A stretch of 64,000 nt of DNA from Methylopila capsulata. Lineage in GTDB: Bacteria > Pseudomonadota > Alphaproteobacteria > Rhizobiales > Methylopilaceae. Positions within the stretch are counted from its first letter, which is position 1; the number at the start of each line of letters is the position of its first letter. Of the stretch, positions 28,058-36,527 are shown piece by piece. The notes below the pieces were generated by a model. It worked only from the letters and a program-made list of their open reading frames with translations. It was not told where the DNA came from and ran no database searches. The stretch covers positions 744,001-808,000 of the forward strand of contig NZ_JAFBCY010000002.1 in assembly GCF_016907975.1 (NCBI RefSeq), read 5' to 3'. Position numbers and translations under genes: made by a program.

Positions 28058-29053
28058 ATGCCGATGCGACTGACCCGCCGCGCCGCACTCGCCGGCGCCG
28101 CCGCGACCGCGGCCCTCGGCCTGCCGCTCCCCGCCCGGGCCGCCGCCGTCACGCTGATCGTGCCGTTTCCAGCCGGCGGCGCCGTCGACATTCTGGGGCG
28201 GCTCGTCGCCGAGCGCCTGCAGGCGAAGCTCGGAGAGACCGTGATCGTCGACAACCGCGGCGGGGCCGGCGGCATGATCGGCACGGCGGCGGTGGCAAAG
28301 GCGGAGCCCGACGGCGCGACCCTCGGCGTCGCCTCGACGTCGCAGCTGATCGCGAACAAGTATCTCTACGCCTCGAGCCCCTACGACCCCGACGCGGACC
28401 TCGTCCCCGTCAGCCGGATCGCGACCGGCACCGTGCTGTGCGTGGCGAACGCGAAGATCGCGCAAGACCGCGGCTGGACGAGCTTCCGCGACCTGATCGC
28501 CTGGTCGAAGGCCCATCCGGACGAGACCCGCATGGGCTCCTCCGGGCTCGGCCAGGTCTCGCACCTGATGATCGAGCTGGTGAAGGCGCGCACCGGCGCC
28601 AAGATCCTGCACGTGCCCTACAAGGGCGGCGGCCCGGCCATCCTCGACCTGCTGGGCGGCACGATCGACATGATGTTCGACGTCATCCCCGCGCTGATGC
28701 CGCACGTGAAGGACAAGGCCTTCCTGCCGCTCGCCGTCGGCAGCCGCGACCGCATCCCCGCGCTCCCCGACACGCCGAGCATGAAGGACTTTGCGGACCT
28801 CAACCTCGCCGACGTCGACCTGCAGACCTGGTACGCGGTGATCGCCCCGAAGGGCTACCCCGCCGACAGGCAGGCGTCCCTGTCCAAGGCCCTGGCCGAG
28901 ATCATGGCGGACCCCGCCGTGAAGGCGAGGCTGGAGCCGATCGGCTTCTCGCCCGTGACCGACGCCTCGCCGGACGCGCTGAAGACGCGGATCGCCGAGG
29001 AGAATCCGATGTGGAAGGACATGGTGCGACTGTCAGGCGCCAAACTCGATTAG
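28058..29053 (+). CDS. Tripartite tricarboxylate transporter substrate-binding protein (Bug family)
   Basis: A 331-residue periplasmic solute-binding protein. The N-terminus has a twin-arginine-like signal (LTRRAALAGAAATAALGLPLPARA). The mature region has the Bug hallmarks TLIVPFPAGGAVDILGR, VDNRGGAGGMIGTAAVA and LHVPYKGGGPAILDLLGG. Bug proteins bind carboxylates or amino acids. No TctA/TctB membrane genes are nearby, which is common for this family. The ATG at 28058 follows gaggaga at 9 bases. The gene ends only 6 bases from the convergent histidine kinase. Confidence 0.92.
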   Translation: MPMRLTRRAALAGAAATAALGLPLPARAAAVTLIVPFPAGGAVDILGRLVAERLQAKLGETVIVDNRGGAGGMIGTAAVAKAEPDGATLGVASTSQLIANKYLYASSPYDPDADLVPVSRIATGTVLCVANAKIAQDRGWTSFRDLIAWSKAHPDETRMGSSGLGQVSHLMIELVKARTGAKILHVPYKGGGPAILDLLGGTIDMMFDVIPALMPHVKDKAFLPLAVGSRDRIPALPDTPSMKDFADLNLADVDLQTWYAVIAPKGYPADRQASLSKALAEIMADPAVKARLEPIGFSPVTDASPDALKTRIAEENPMWKDMVRLSGAKLD

Positions 29054-29059
29054 CCGGCT

Positions 29060-30427
29060 TTATTTCTGCGCGGGCAGCGTCAGCCGGGCGGCCAGACCTC
29101 CGGCCGGGCCGCGCTCCAGCGTCAGCCCGCCGCCGTAGAGCTCGGCGAGTTCGCGGGCGATCGACAGGCCGAAGCCGTGGCCGGGCGTGGTCTCGTCGAA
29201 CCGCCGGCCGGGAAGCAGCGCCTCCGGCAGCGCGTCCTCGGGCAGGCCGGGCCCGTCGTCGGAGATCGTCAGCGCGACCTGCGCGTCGCTTCGCTGCGCA
29301 TGAACCACGATCGCGCCGCGCGACCACTTGCAGGCGTTGTCGAGCAGATTGCCGGCCATCTCGTCGACATCCTGCGGGTCGCAGGCCACGTGGAGATCGT
29401 CCGGGACCTCGACCGCGATCGTCAGCGCCTTGTCCGCGTGGATCGCCTTCAGCGCGACCGCGAGATCGTCGATCCGGGGCTTGAGCTCGGTGCGCATGCG
29501 CTGCGGCCCGCCGAGCGCGGCGGCCCGGGCGCGGGCGAGATGATGGCGGATCCGGCGCTCGACGCGGTCGACCTCGGCGCGCAGGGCGCCGTCGGGGTCG
29601 CGGCCGGGATCGTCCAGCGCGACCGAGAGCGTCGCGAGCGGCGTCTTCAGGCCATGCGCGAGATTCGCGACGTGCAGCCGCGCGCTCGCAAGTCCCGCGG
29701 CGTTCTGCTCGATCAGCGCGTTGAGCTCGGAGGCGAGCGGCTTCAGCTCCGCCGGCTGGTCGTCGGGCACGCGGGCGGCCCTGCCGGCGCGCACCTCGCC
29801 CAGCGCCTCGCGCAGCCGGCGGAGCGGCGTCAGGCCGAACCGCACCTGCAACAGCGACGCGCCGACGAGGCCGAGGCCCACCGCCGCGAGCGAGAGCATG
29901 AGCGGCGTCAGCGCGTCCTGCATCGGCCCCTCGACCGCGCCGCGCGGCGCCGCGACCGCGATCTCGACCGGTCTGCCGCCTACCTCGACGCGCGTCGCGC
30001 GCACGATCAGCGGCTCCTCCGCGGGGCCGCGGCCCTCGTCCATCTTGGGCTTCGGCTCGCGCCAGCGCGGGTCGAACGGCGCCGGCAGCGGCCGCCGCCG
30101 CCCGGATTCGAACCCTTCGTCGCCGAGCGAGCCCGACCGCAGGACGGCCGCGCCCTCCTCGTCGACGCGCCAGTACCAGCCGGAGCGCCGCCGGTCGAAC
30201 GGAGGGCCGTCGACGTTCCGGGACAGGCGGAGCCGGCCGTCCGGGTCGCGCTCCAGCGCGTCGGCGATCGTCGTCGTCTGCGCGTCCAGGCGCTGCTCGA
30301 CCTGATGCGTCACGAAGCGCTGCAGGATGAAGCCGATGGCGAGGCCCGCGCCCACGAGCGCGACCAGAGTCAGCACAGCCGCCGCGAGCGTCAGCCGGCC
30401 GGCGAGGGAGCGCGGCGCGAGCCTCAT
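29060..30427 (-). CDS. Sensor histidine kinase (PhoQ/EnvZ-like, two TM)
   Basis: A 455-residue membrane kinase. TM1 is at about 11-37 (LTLAAAVLTLVALVGAGLAI). The periplasmic sensor (about 38-170) is rich in Arg, Asp and Pro, with the WYWRV block. TM2 is about 172-195, then HAMP. The HisKA phospho-His is H258 in NLAHGLKTPLA, and the HATPase has NLLDNACKWS, DDGPGLP and GHGFGLSIA. Its ATG overlaps the TGA of the upstream response regulator (ATGA), so the two are translationally coupled. Signal unknown; the acidic periplasmic region could bind divalent cations as in PhoQ. Confidence 0.93.
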   Translation of the reverse strand: MRLAPRSLAGRLTLAAAVLTLVALVGAGLAIGFILQRFVTHQVEQRLDAQTTTIADALERDPDGRLRLSRNVDGPPFDRRRSGWYWRVDEEGAAVLRSGSLGDEGFESGRRRPLPAPFDPRWREPKPKMDEGRGPAEEPLIVRATRVEVGGRPVEIAVAAPRGAVEGPMQDALTPLMLSLAAVGLGLVGASLLQVRFGLTPLRRLREALGEVRAGRAARVPDDQPAELKPLASELNALIEQNAAGLASARLHVANLAHGLKTPLATLSVALDDPGRDPDGALRAEVDRVERRIRHHLARARAAALGGPQRMRTELKPRIDDLAVALKAIHADKALTIAVEVPDDLHVACDPQDVDEMAGNLLDNACKWSRGAIVVHAQRSDAQVALTISDDGPGLPEDALPEALLPGRRFDETTPGHGFGLSIARELAELYGGGLTLERGPAGGLAARLTLPAQK

Positions 30428-31089
30428 GCGCCGTTCGCCGTCAGCCGGTAGCCGCGGCCCCGCACGGTCTCGATCAGGTCGCGGCCGATCTTGCGGCGCA
30501 GCCGGCCGACGATGACCTCGAGCGAATTCGAATCGACCTCGGCGTCGCCCTCGTAGACCCGCTCCAAGAGCTCCATCCGGTCGACCACCGCCTCCTTGCG
30601 CAGGGCGAGGCAGGACAGCACGCGCCACTCCATGCCGGTGAGCTTCAGCGGCAGGCCGTCGAGCTCGAAGGTCCCGAGCTGGGCGTCGAAGGCGATCGGG
30701 CCGCAGACCACCCGCGACGACGCGGCGCCGGCCGCCCGGCGCACCAGCGCGCGCAGCCGCATGACAAGCTCCTCCACCCGGAACGGCTTGGTCAGGTAGT
30801 CGTCGGCGCCGGCCTTGAAGCCCTCGACCTTGTCGGACCAGCTTTCGCGCGCGGTGAGGATGAGCACCGGCAGGTCGCGCCCTTCCGCGCGCCAGCGGCG
30901 CAGAACCGTCGCGCCGTCGACCTTCGGCAGGCCGAGGTCGAGCACGGCGACGTCGTAGCGCTCGGTCGCGCCGAGATGGCCGCCGTCCTCGCCGTTCGCG
31001 GCCACGTCGACCGCGAACATCTCCTCCCGGAGCGCGCGAGCCACCCGGTCGGCGAGCGCGGCGTCGTCCTCGACCAGAAGCACGCGCAT
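30424..31089 (-). CDS. OmpR/PhoP-family response regulator
   Basis: A 221-residue DNA-binding regulator. The receiver (about 1-115) has acidic pocket VEDD, phosphoacceptor D51 in VLDLGLPKVDG, and KPF in YLTKPFRVEELV. The winged-helix Trans_reg_C domain (about 125-218) has LTGMEWRVLSCL, VDSNSLEVIVGRLRRKIG and ETVRGRGYRL. It forms an operon with the kinase whose start overlaps its stop. It is divergent from a periplasmic protein gene, and the gap carries 11-bp-spaced direct repeats typical of OmpR-family operators. Confidence 0.94.
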   Translation of the reverse strand: MRVLLVEDDAALADRVARALREEMFAVDVAANGEDGGHLGATERYDVAVLDLGLPKVDGATVLRRWRAEGRDLPVLILTARESWSDKVEGFKAGADDYLTKPFRVEELVMRLRALVRRAAGAASSRVVCGPIAFDAQLGTFELDGLPLKLTGMEWRVLSCLALRKEAVVDRMELLERVYEGDAEVDSNSLEVIVGRLRRKIGRDLIETVRGRGYRLTANGA

Positions 31090-31133
31090 GGGAAACGTCC
31101 TCGAGAGTGGGAGAGGGTTCGATAGACCCGGCG

Positions 31134-31163
31134 GCTGAACCGAAGCTGAACCGCGCGGTTCAG
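31134..31163. promoter_or_regulatory. Candidate OmpR-family operator: direct repeat gctgaacc with 11-bp period
   Basis: gctgaacc occurs at 31134-31141 and again at 31145-31152, exactly one helical turn apart. An inverted half-site ggttcag follows at 31157-31163. Tandem half-sites at 11 bp are the standard operator form for PhoB/OmpR-type regulators. The site lies between the two-component operon and the divergent periplasmic protein gene and so could control both. Confidence 0.6.
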
Positions 31164-31223
31164 GCCGGGTTCCACGGCCCTCATCTAGAACGGCGTCATC
31201 GAAACCGAACCGGAGATCACCCG

Positions 31224-31811
31224 ATGACGACTGACAACAACGCCCCGACCGCCGAGCCGATCGCCCCGAAGACCGACGCGGCGCCCCGCCCGAAGCGCGG
31301 CCGCCGGACGATCTTCGCCGCGGCCGGCGTCGCGCTTCTCGCCGCGGGCGCCGCGGCCGGCGCCGGAGCCGCCTCTTTCGCCCGCCACGGCGGCGGCGAG
31401 ATGGCGCCGCTGGCGCCGGTCGCGATCTCGGCCGTGAAGGACGGCGCGGTCACCACCGTGAAGGGCAAGGTTGCCGAGATCTTCGGCAACAAGTTCGTCC
31501 TGCAGGACGACAGCGGCCGCGCGCTGGTGGAGACCGGCCGCGCCGGCGAGGGCGGCAAGCTCGTCGCGGCCGACGAGGCGGTGACGGTGCAGGGGCGCTT
31601 CGAGAACGGCTTCCTGCACGCCGCCTGGATCGTCCGCGCCGACGGCGCGACGGAGAAGGTCGGCGGCTTCGGACCCGGCGGGCCGAAGGAGCACGAGCGC
31701 CACGGCCACGGGCCGAAGCGCGGCGAGCGCGAGGACGGCCCGCGCCGCGGCGCGGACGCTCCTCCCCCGCCGCCGGCCGGCGGCCCGGAGCGTCCCGGCG
31801 CGCCGCTCTGA
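31224..31811 (+). CDS. Membrane-anchored periplasmic protein with OB-fold-like core, possible target of the divergent two-component system
   Basis: A 195-residue protein: a charged N-terminus, one hydrophobic helix (about 29-50, IFAAAGVALLAAGAAAGAGA), then a small beta-rich core (about 66-145). That core reads GAVTTVKGKVAEIFGNKFVLQDDSGRA ... VTVQGRFENGFLHAAWIV, resembling periplasmic OB-fold proteins of the YgiW/NirD-like type. The tail is His/Gly/Pro-rich (HERHGHGPKRGE) and could bind metal. The start has cggag at good spacing. A strong terminator follows. It lies across candidate operator repeats from the OmpR-type regulator. The OB-fold assignment is from pattern, not a search. Confidence 0.65.
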   Translation: MTTDNNAPTAEPIAPKTDAAPRPKRGRRTIFAAAGVALLAAGAAAGAGAASFARHGGGEMAPLAPVAISAVKDGAVTTVKGKVAEIFGNKFVLQDDSGRALVETGRAGEGGKLVAADEAVTVQGRFENGFLHAAWIVRADGATEKVGGFGPGGPKEHERHGHGPKRGEREDGPRRGADAPPPPPAGGPERPGAPL

Positions 31812-31818
31812 CCTCTGC

Positions 31819-31854
31819 GAAGGGGCGCCCCGCGCGGGGCGCCCCTTCCGTTTT
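31819..31854 (+). terminator. Rho-independent terminator after the OB-fold-like gene
   Basis: A 14-bp perfect GC-rich stem, gaaggggcgccccg / cggggcgccccttc, with a minimal loop, followed by cgtttt. It begins 7 bases after the stop of the upstream gene. The rest of the gap to 31994 shows nothing recognisable. Confidence 0.88.
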
Positions 31855-31994
31855 GGGCCGCGGGCCCCGATCTTGGGAGCAACGCGAGGCTCGGCGCGCG
31901 ACGCGCGACCGCCTCTTCCTCCTGCGCATCGCGCGCGGGGGCCGGCCGGGCGACGCCCGCGGCTCCCGCGCGCGACGCCCGATCGGATGATCTC

Positions 31995-33008
31995 ATGATC
32001 CCCTTTTCCGTCCTCGATCTCGCGCCGATAGCCGAAGGCTCCACCGCGGCCGACGCCCTGCGCAACTCCGCGTCCTACGCGCAGGCCGCCGAACGGCTCG
32101 GCTTCCAGCGGTTCTGGCTGGCGGAGCACCACAACATGACCGGCATCGCCAGCGCCGCCACGGCGGTGGTGATCGCCCATGTGGCGGCCGCGACCTCCTC
32201 GATCCGCGTCGGCTCCGGCGGGATCATGCTGCCGAACCATTCGCCGCTGGTGATCGCCGAGCAGTTCGGCACGCTGGCCTCGCTCCATCCCGGCCGCATC
32301 GACCTCGGCCTCGGCCGCGCGCCGGGCACCGACATGCTGACCGCCCGCGCGCTCCGGCGCGACGTCAACGCGGCGGCCGAGCGCTTTCCCCAGGACGTGA
32401 TCGAGCTGCAGGCCTACTTCGCGCCGGCGGTCGAGGGACAGGCGATCCGCGCGGTGCCGGGCGTGGGCCTCGACGTGCCCCTCTGGCTGCTCGGCTCCAG
32501 CACCTTCTCCGCCCAGCTCGCGGCGATGCTCGGCCTGCCCTTCGCCTTCGCGGCCCACTTCGCCCCGGCGGATCTCGAAGCCGCCTTCGCGGTCTACCGC
32601 GACCGGTTCCAGCCCTCGGAGACGCTGGCAAAGCCGCACGCGATGGTCGCGGTGAACGTGCTGACCGCGGAGACCGACGCGGAGGCCCAGCGGCTGTTCA
32701 CCTCGCAGCAGCAGGCGTTCCTGAACCTGCGCCGCGGCCGTCCAGGCCCGCTGCCGGCTCCGGTCGACGACATCGGAACGGTCGCGTCGCCCGGCGAGGT
32801 GGCGAGCCTTGAGCAGATGCTGCGCTACGCCTTCGTGGGCTCGGTCGAGACGGTCGAGCGGGAGCTGGCGCGTTTCATCGCACGGCTGCAGCCGGACGAG
32901 CTGATGGCGACCGGCCACATGTTCGATCCCGCGGCCCGGATCGCCTCGCTCGAGGGCGTCGCGGCGGCGCGCGACCGTCTCGCTGCGGCGGAACGCGTCG
33001 CGGCGTGA
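31995..33008 (+). CDS. LLM-class flavin-dependent oxidoreductase (luciferase-like)
   Basis: A 337-residue bacterial luciferase-like flavoprotein of the MsnO8-type group. Motifs are [11 protein letters not shown] at the start, [50 protein letters not shown] and [15 protein letters not shown]. These enzymes oxidise small substrates with FMNH2 and oxygen. The substrate is unknown here and no flavin reductase adjoins. It converges with a sensor kinase gene, with an 11-base gap. Confidence 0.93.
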   Translation: MIPFSVLDLAPIAEGSTAADALRNSASYAQAAERLGFQRFWLAEHHNMTGIASAATAVVIAHVAAATSSIRVGSGGIMLPNHSPLVIAEQFGTLASLHPGRIDLGLGRAPGTDMLTARALRRDVNAAAERFPQDVIELQAYFAPAVEGQAIRAVPGVGLDVPLWLLGSSTFSAQLAAMLGLPFAFAAHFAPADLEAAFAVYRDRFQPSETLAKPHAMVAVNVLTAETDAEAQRLFTSQQQAFLNLRRGRPGPLPAPVDDIGTVASPGEVASLEQMLRYAFVGSVETVERELARFIARLQPDELMATGHMFDPAARIASLEGVAAARDRLAAAERVAA

Positions 33009-33019
33009 CGCCGAGAGCG

Positions 33020-34546
33020 TCAGACCACCCGGCGCAGGTCGTCGGCGTACTGCTTGATCGGCGCGAGCGCGCTCATCACGCGCGCCGCGGGGAAGGCGAC
33101 GATGACCTCGGTGCCTTCCCGCAGCCGGCTCTTCAGCGAGAAGTGACCGCCGTGGAGATCGACCAGCCCCTTCACGATCGGCAAGCCGAGCCCGGCGCCC
33201 TGTTCCGCGGTCTTGATGGCGAGGCTGCCCTGGCCGAAGGAGGCGAGCACGGTCGGGATCTCGTTCTCGGGAATTCCCGGCCCGGAATCCGAGACCGACA
33301 GGTACTGGCCGCCCGAAGCCATCCAGCCGACCTTCAGCCGGATCTCGCCGCCCTGCGGCGTGAACTTGATCGCGTTCGAGAGCAGGTTGAGCGTGATCTG
33401 GCGGAGCGCGCGCTCGTCCGCCCAGAGCGGCGGGAGGCTGGCCTCGTAGACCTCCCGGATCGTGATGCCGCGGTTCTTGGCGCGGAGCTTCAGCAGGCGG
33501 TGGCAGTCCTCCACCACATAAGGCAGGCTAACGCTCTCCTCGCGCAGCTCGTAGCGGCCGGCCTCGATGCGCGAGAGGTCGAGGATCTCGTTGATGAGCT
33601 GGAGCAGGTGCTGGCCGCTCTGGTGGATGTCGCCCGCATACTCCTTGTAGGTTGGCACCGCATGGGCTCCGAACACCTCGGACTTCATCACCTCGGAGAA
33701 GCCGAGGATGGCGTTCAACGGCGTGCGCAGCTCGTGGCTCATCGTGGCGAGGAACCGCGATTTGGCGAGGTTCGCCTCCTCCGCCCGGCGGCGCGCCTCG
33801 TCGGAGTTGGCCTTGGCCTGCTCCAGCTCGCCGATCAGCGCGTCCTTCTCCGCCTGAAACTCGAGCGCGCCGAGCGCGTTGCGGTAGAGCTTGCGGGCGA
33901 GCAGCAGGAAGTAGATCTCGACCCCGGCCGTCATCCCGGCGACCGCCGCCGAGCCGATGCCGCCCTTGGAGAGGTAAGCGGCGACGACGACGACGGCGAT
34001 CGGGATCGTCCCCGCATAGACCGCCGCCGGAACGCTCGCGGCGAGCATGACCGGGACCGCGACGCCGACGAGCATCACGAACAGGGAGATCAGCTCGGCG
34101 GAGTCCTCGCCGCCGCTGAGCAGGGCGACGATCGATCCCCAGGCGAGGCCGTTGAGGCATTCGGCGAAGACGAACCGGGCCGTCCAGCGGCGCACGTCCA
34201 GCCCTTCGGACGGCTGGCGCATGAAGCGCTTCGCCAACAGCCCGATCAGGGCGTGGCCCGCGAACACAGTCGCGAACCAGGCGATCGCGAACTGCGGTTC
34301 GGCCCACAGGGTCGCGACGCCCGCGATAACGGCGGCGAGCGTCAGCACGACGACGAGGGCGGACAGGCGGTTCTGGGCGTAGATGCGGGCGAGCTCGACG
34401 TCGAACTCCGGACGGATGCCCGTGGTGGAGGTCAGCCGTTCGCGTTCGGCGCGCACTTTCGCCGTCACGGTGCGCCGGCGCTCCGTCGTCGTTTCGCCCG
34501 ACCGGCCCTCGGCGTCCCGCATGGCCGGAAGATCGAACATGTCCAC
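33020..34546 (-). CDS. Membrane-bound sensor histidine kinase (PdhS/PleC-like catalytic core)
   Basis: A 508-residue kinase. A soluble N-terminus (about 1-60) is followed by six or so membrane helices (about 62-215), a coiled coil (about 228-262), HisKA with H271 in ATMSHELRTPLNAILGFSEVM, and HATPase with NLLSNAIKFTP, SDSGPGIP and GAGLGLPIVKGL. The region YAGDIHQSGQHLLQLINEILDL is typical of alphaproteobacterial kinases that signal to DivK-like or other orphan regulators. No regulator gene adjoins, so it is an orphan kinase here. It lacks a recognisable extracytoplasmic sensor domain and probably senses through the membrane helices. Confidence 0.92.
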   Translation of the reverse strand: MDMFDLPAMRDAEGRSGETTTERRRTVTAKVRAERERLTSTTGIRPEFDVELARIYAQNRLSALVVVLTLAAVIAGVATLWAEPQFAIAWFATVFAGHALIGLLAKRFMRQPSEGLDVRRWTARFVFAECLNGLAWGSIVALLSGGEDSAELISLFVMLVGVAVPVMLAASVPAAVYAGTIPIAVVVVAAYLSKGGIGSAAVAGMTAGVEIYFLLLARKLYRNALGALEFQAEKDALIGELEQAKANSDEARRRAEEANLAKSRFLATMSHELRTPLNAILGFSEVMKSEVFGAHAVPTYKEYAGDIHQSGQHLLQLINEILDLSRIEAGRYELREESVSLPYVVEDCHRLLKLRAKNRGITIREVYEASLPPLWADERALRQITLNLLSNAIKFTPQGGEIRLKVGWMASGGQYLSVSDSGPGIPENEIPTVLASFGQGSLAIKTAEQGAGLGLPIVKGLVDLHGGHFSLKSRLREGTEVIVAFPAARVMSALAPIKQYADDLRRVV

Positions 34547-34641
34547 GTGGAGATCGCGTCCCGCCTCGCCCGGAGATCGTTTGGGGCGAGGATGACCGCC
34601 AAAGGCTTAAAAGGGTGCTGACGCGACCGATCAATTGCGGA

Positions 34642-35277
34642 ATGAGCGCCGTGCACTCGCGACCCGACCTCGACGCCCTGGTGGCCGAGATCCGGCGCTG
34701 CCGGATCTGCCGCGACGCGCCGCGGGGCGCGCCCCTTCCGCACGAGCCTCGCCCGGTGGTCCGGGCGCGGGCCTCCGCGCGCCTCGTCGTCAGCGGCCAG
34801 GCGCCGGGCACGCGGGTGCACGCCAGCGGCCTGCCGTTCACCGACCCCTCGGGCGTGCGGCTGCGCGGCTGGATGGGCGTGACGGACGAGGAGTTCTACG
34901 ACGAGACCCGGGTCGCGGTGGTGCCCATGGGCTTCTGCTTCCCCGGCCAGGACGCCAAGGGCGGCGATCTGCCGCCGCGCAGCGAGTGCGCGCCGGCGTG
35001 GCGGGCCTCGGTGTTCGCCGCCCTGCCCGACGTGGAGCTGGTGCTCGCGGTCGGCCGCCCGGCGCAGCGCTGGCATCTGGGCGAGGACGCCGGGAGTTCC
35101 CTGACAGAAGCCGTGATGGACTGGCGGCGCATCCTAAACCGCGCGGCGCCCCCGCGCGTTCTGCCGATGCCGCACCCCTCGTGGCGCAACAACGCCTGGC
35201 TGAGGCGCAACCCCTGGTTCGACGCCGATCTCGTGCCGGAACTGCGCCGGCTGGTCCGGGATGCGATCGCGAGATGA
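34642..35277 (+). CDS. Uracil-DNA glycosylase superfamily protein (Fe-S, family 4/5-like)
   Basis: A 211-residue UDG-fold protein. Four cysteines, C20, C23, C99 and C116, match the CxxC...C(n)C cluster pattern of Fe-S uracil-DNA glycosylases. Motif A appears as GQAPGTRVHASGLPFTDPSG, and motif B as MPHPSWRNN. This subgroup is annotated as uracil-DNA glycosylase family but enzymatic proof is sparse, and the family 4 Asn/Glu differs here. ATG 34642 is preferred over GTG 34615. It is followed 80 bases on by the EF-hand gene. Confidence 0.85.
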   Translation: MSAVHSRPDLDALVAEIRRCRICRDAPRGAPLPHEPRPVVRARASARLVVSGQAPGTRVHASGLPFTDPSGVRLRGWMGVTDEEFYDETRVAVVPMGFCFPGQDAKGGDLPPRSECAPAWRASVFAALPDVELVLAVGRPAQRWHLGEDAGSSLTEAVMDWRRILNRAAPPRVLPMPHPSWRNNAWLRRNPWFDADLVPELRRLVRDAIAR

Positions 35278-35357
35278 AATGGCGCGCAGGGAGAGGGCCC
35301 GTCCCGCGTATCAGCCTTCGAAGGGGCCGTTGTTTCCACCCCCACAAGGAGATCATC

Positions 35358-35864
35358 ATGATCCGCATCGCCGCCGCAGCTCTCGCCGCGACCGTCGCCC
35401 TCGCTCCGCTCGCAGCCTCCGCCGCCGCCGGCGACGCCCGGCAGGACCGCCTGCAGAAGCGCGCCGAGATGATGTCGAAGCGCTTCGACAAGCTCGACAA
35501 GAACAAGGACGGCGCGGTCGACAAGACCGAGATGGAGGCGGCCTCGGCGCGCGCCTTCGACAAGGCCGACACGAACAAGGACGGCGTGATCGACGAGACC
35601 GAGGCCAAGGCGATCCGCGACCGCATGGCCGAACGCCGCGGCGACCGCCCGGCGAAGGCCAACCGCAAGGACCGCCTCGAACGGGCGGACGTCGACAAGG
35701 ACGGCAAGATCACCCGCGACGAGTTCGCCGCGAGCGCGACCCCCTGGCTCATGCGCGCCGACTCCGACAAGGATGGCAAGGTGACGAAGGCCGAGCTCGA
35801 CGAGTATGTCGGCAAGCTGCAGAAGCGGGCGGACAAGGCGGACGCGAAGCCGGCCGCCCAGTAA
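35358..35864 (+). CDS. Exported four-EF-hand protein with lanmodulin-like loop spacing
   Basis: A 168-residue protein with a cleavable signal (MIRIAAAALAATVALAPLAASAAA) and four canonical 12-residue EF loops: D47-E58 (DKNKDGAVDKTE), D71-E82 (DTNKDGVIDETE), D111-E122 (DVDKDGKITRDE) and D135-E146 (DSDKDGKVTKAE). Loops 1-2 and 3-4 start 24 residues apart, so each pair has a 12-residue linker. This is tighter than calmodulin and equal to the pairs of lanmodulin. The Pro at loop position 2 that marks lanmodulin is absent. It binds Ca2+ or a similar cation in the periplasm (family knowledge). aaggag precedes the ATG. It lies 26 bases upstream of an ECF sigma gene. Confidence 0.9.
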   Translation: MIRIAAAALAATVALAPLAASAAAGDARQDRLQKRAEMMSKRFDKLDKNKDGAVDKTEMEAASARAFDKADTNKDGVIDETEAKAIRDRMAERRGDRPAKANRKDRLERADVDKDGKITRDEFAASATPWLMRADSDKDGKVTKAELDEYVGKLQKRADKADAKPAAQ

Positions 35865-35890
35865 CGGAGGCTCGAGGCGGAGCTTGAAGG

Positions 35891-36526
35891 GTGGCGGGCG
35901 TCAGCCTCAGGGCGGAACTCCAACGCGACGGGCGCGCCGTGTCCGAGCCTGAGCTCCCGCGGCCCGGCCGCGCCGAGGCGGACGAGGACGACGATCTGGT
36001 CGCCCGCGCCGCGGGCGGCGACCAGCGGGCCTTCGCCCGGCTCGTCGCCCGCCACGGCGCCCGCGCCCAGGCGCTCGCGCACCGCTTCACGGGCTCCGCC
36101 AACGAGGCCGAGGACATCGTCCAGGAGGCGTTCTGGCGGGTCTGGCGGGCGGCCCACCGCTGGACGCCGGGCGTCGCCCGGTTCTCCACCTGGCTGCACC
36201 GCATCGTGGTCAACCTCTGCGTGGACCGCGCGCGGCGCGAGCGGCTGCGACGGATGCTGCCGTTCGCCGACCACTTCGACCCGCCGTCCGAGGCCCCCAG
36301 CCCCGAGCGCTCGCTCGGAGACCGCCACGCGGTCGACGCCGTCCGCCGCGACATCCTCGAACTTCCGGCGCGCCAGCGGGCGGCGATCCTGCTGAGCGCC
36401 GACGGCGAGCGCTCCAACGCCGAGATCGCCGCGGTGCTGGAGACGACGGAGAAGGCGGTGGAATCGATGCTCGTGCGCGCCCGGCGCACGCTGCGCGCAC
36501 GCCATCGGGAGCGTGAGGAGGCCTGA
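35891..36526 (+). CDS. ECF-type RNA polymerase sigma factor
   Basis: A 211-residue sigma-70 family factor. Region 2 is at about 35-110, with DLVARAAGGDQRAFARLV, AEDIVQEAFWRVWRAA and FSTWLHRIVVNLCVDRARR. Region 4 is at about 150-205, with LPARQRAAILLSADGERSNAEIA and TEKAVESMLVRARRTLRAR. The first possible start is GTG 35891; GTG 35939 gives a shorter N-terminus closer to typical ECF proteins. Its stop is one base before the next gene's ATG. Together with the two downstream genes it forms an ECF / membrane anti-sigma / periplasmic sensor module like CnrH-CnrY-CnrX. Confidence 0.9.
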   Translation: MAGVSLRAELQRDGRAVSEPELPRPGRAEADEDDDLVARAAGGDQRAFARLVARHGARAQALAHRFTGSANEAEDIVQEAFWRVWRAAHRWTPGVARFSTWLHRIVVNLCVDRARRERLRRMLPFADHFDPPSEAPSPERSLGDRHAVDAVRRDILELPARQRAAILLSADGERSNAEIAAVLETTEKAVESMLVRARRTLRARHREREEA

Positions 36527-36527
36527 G

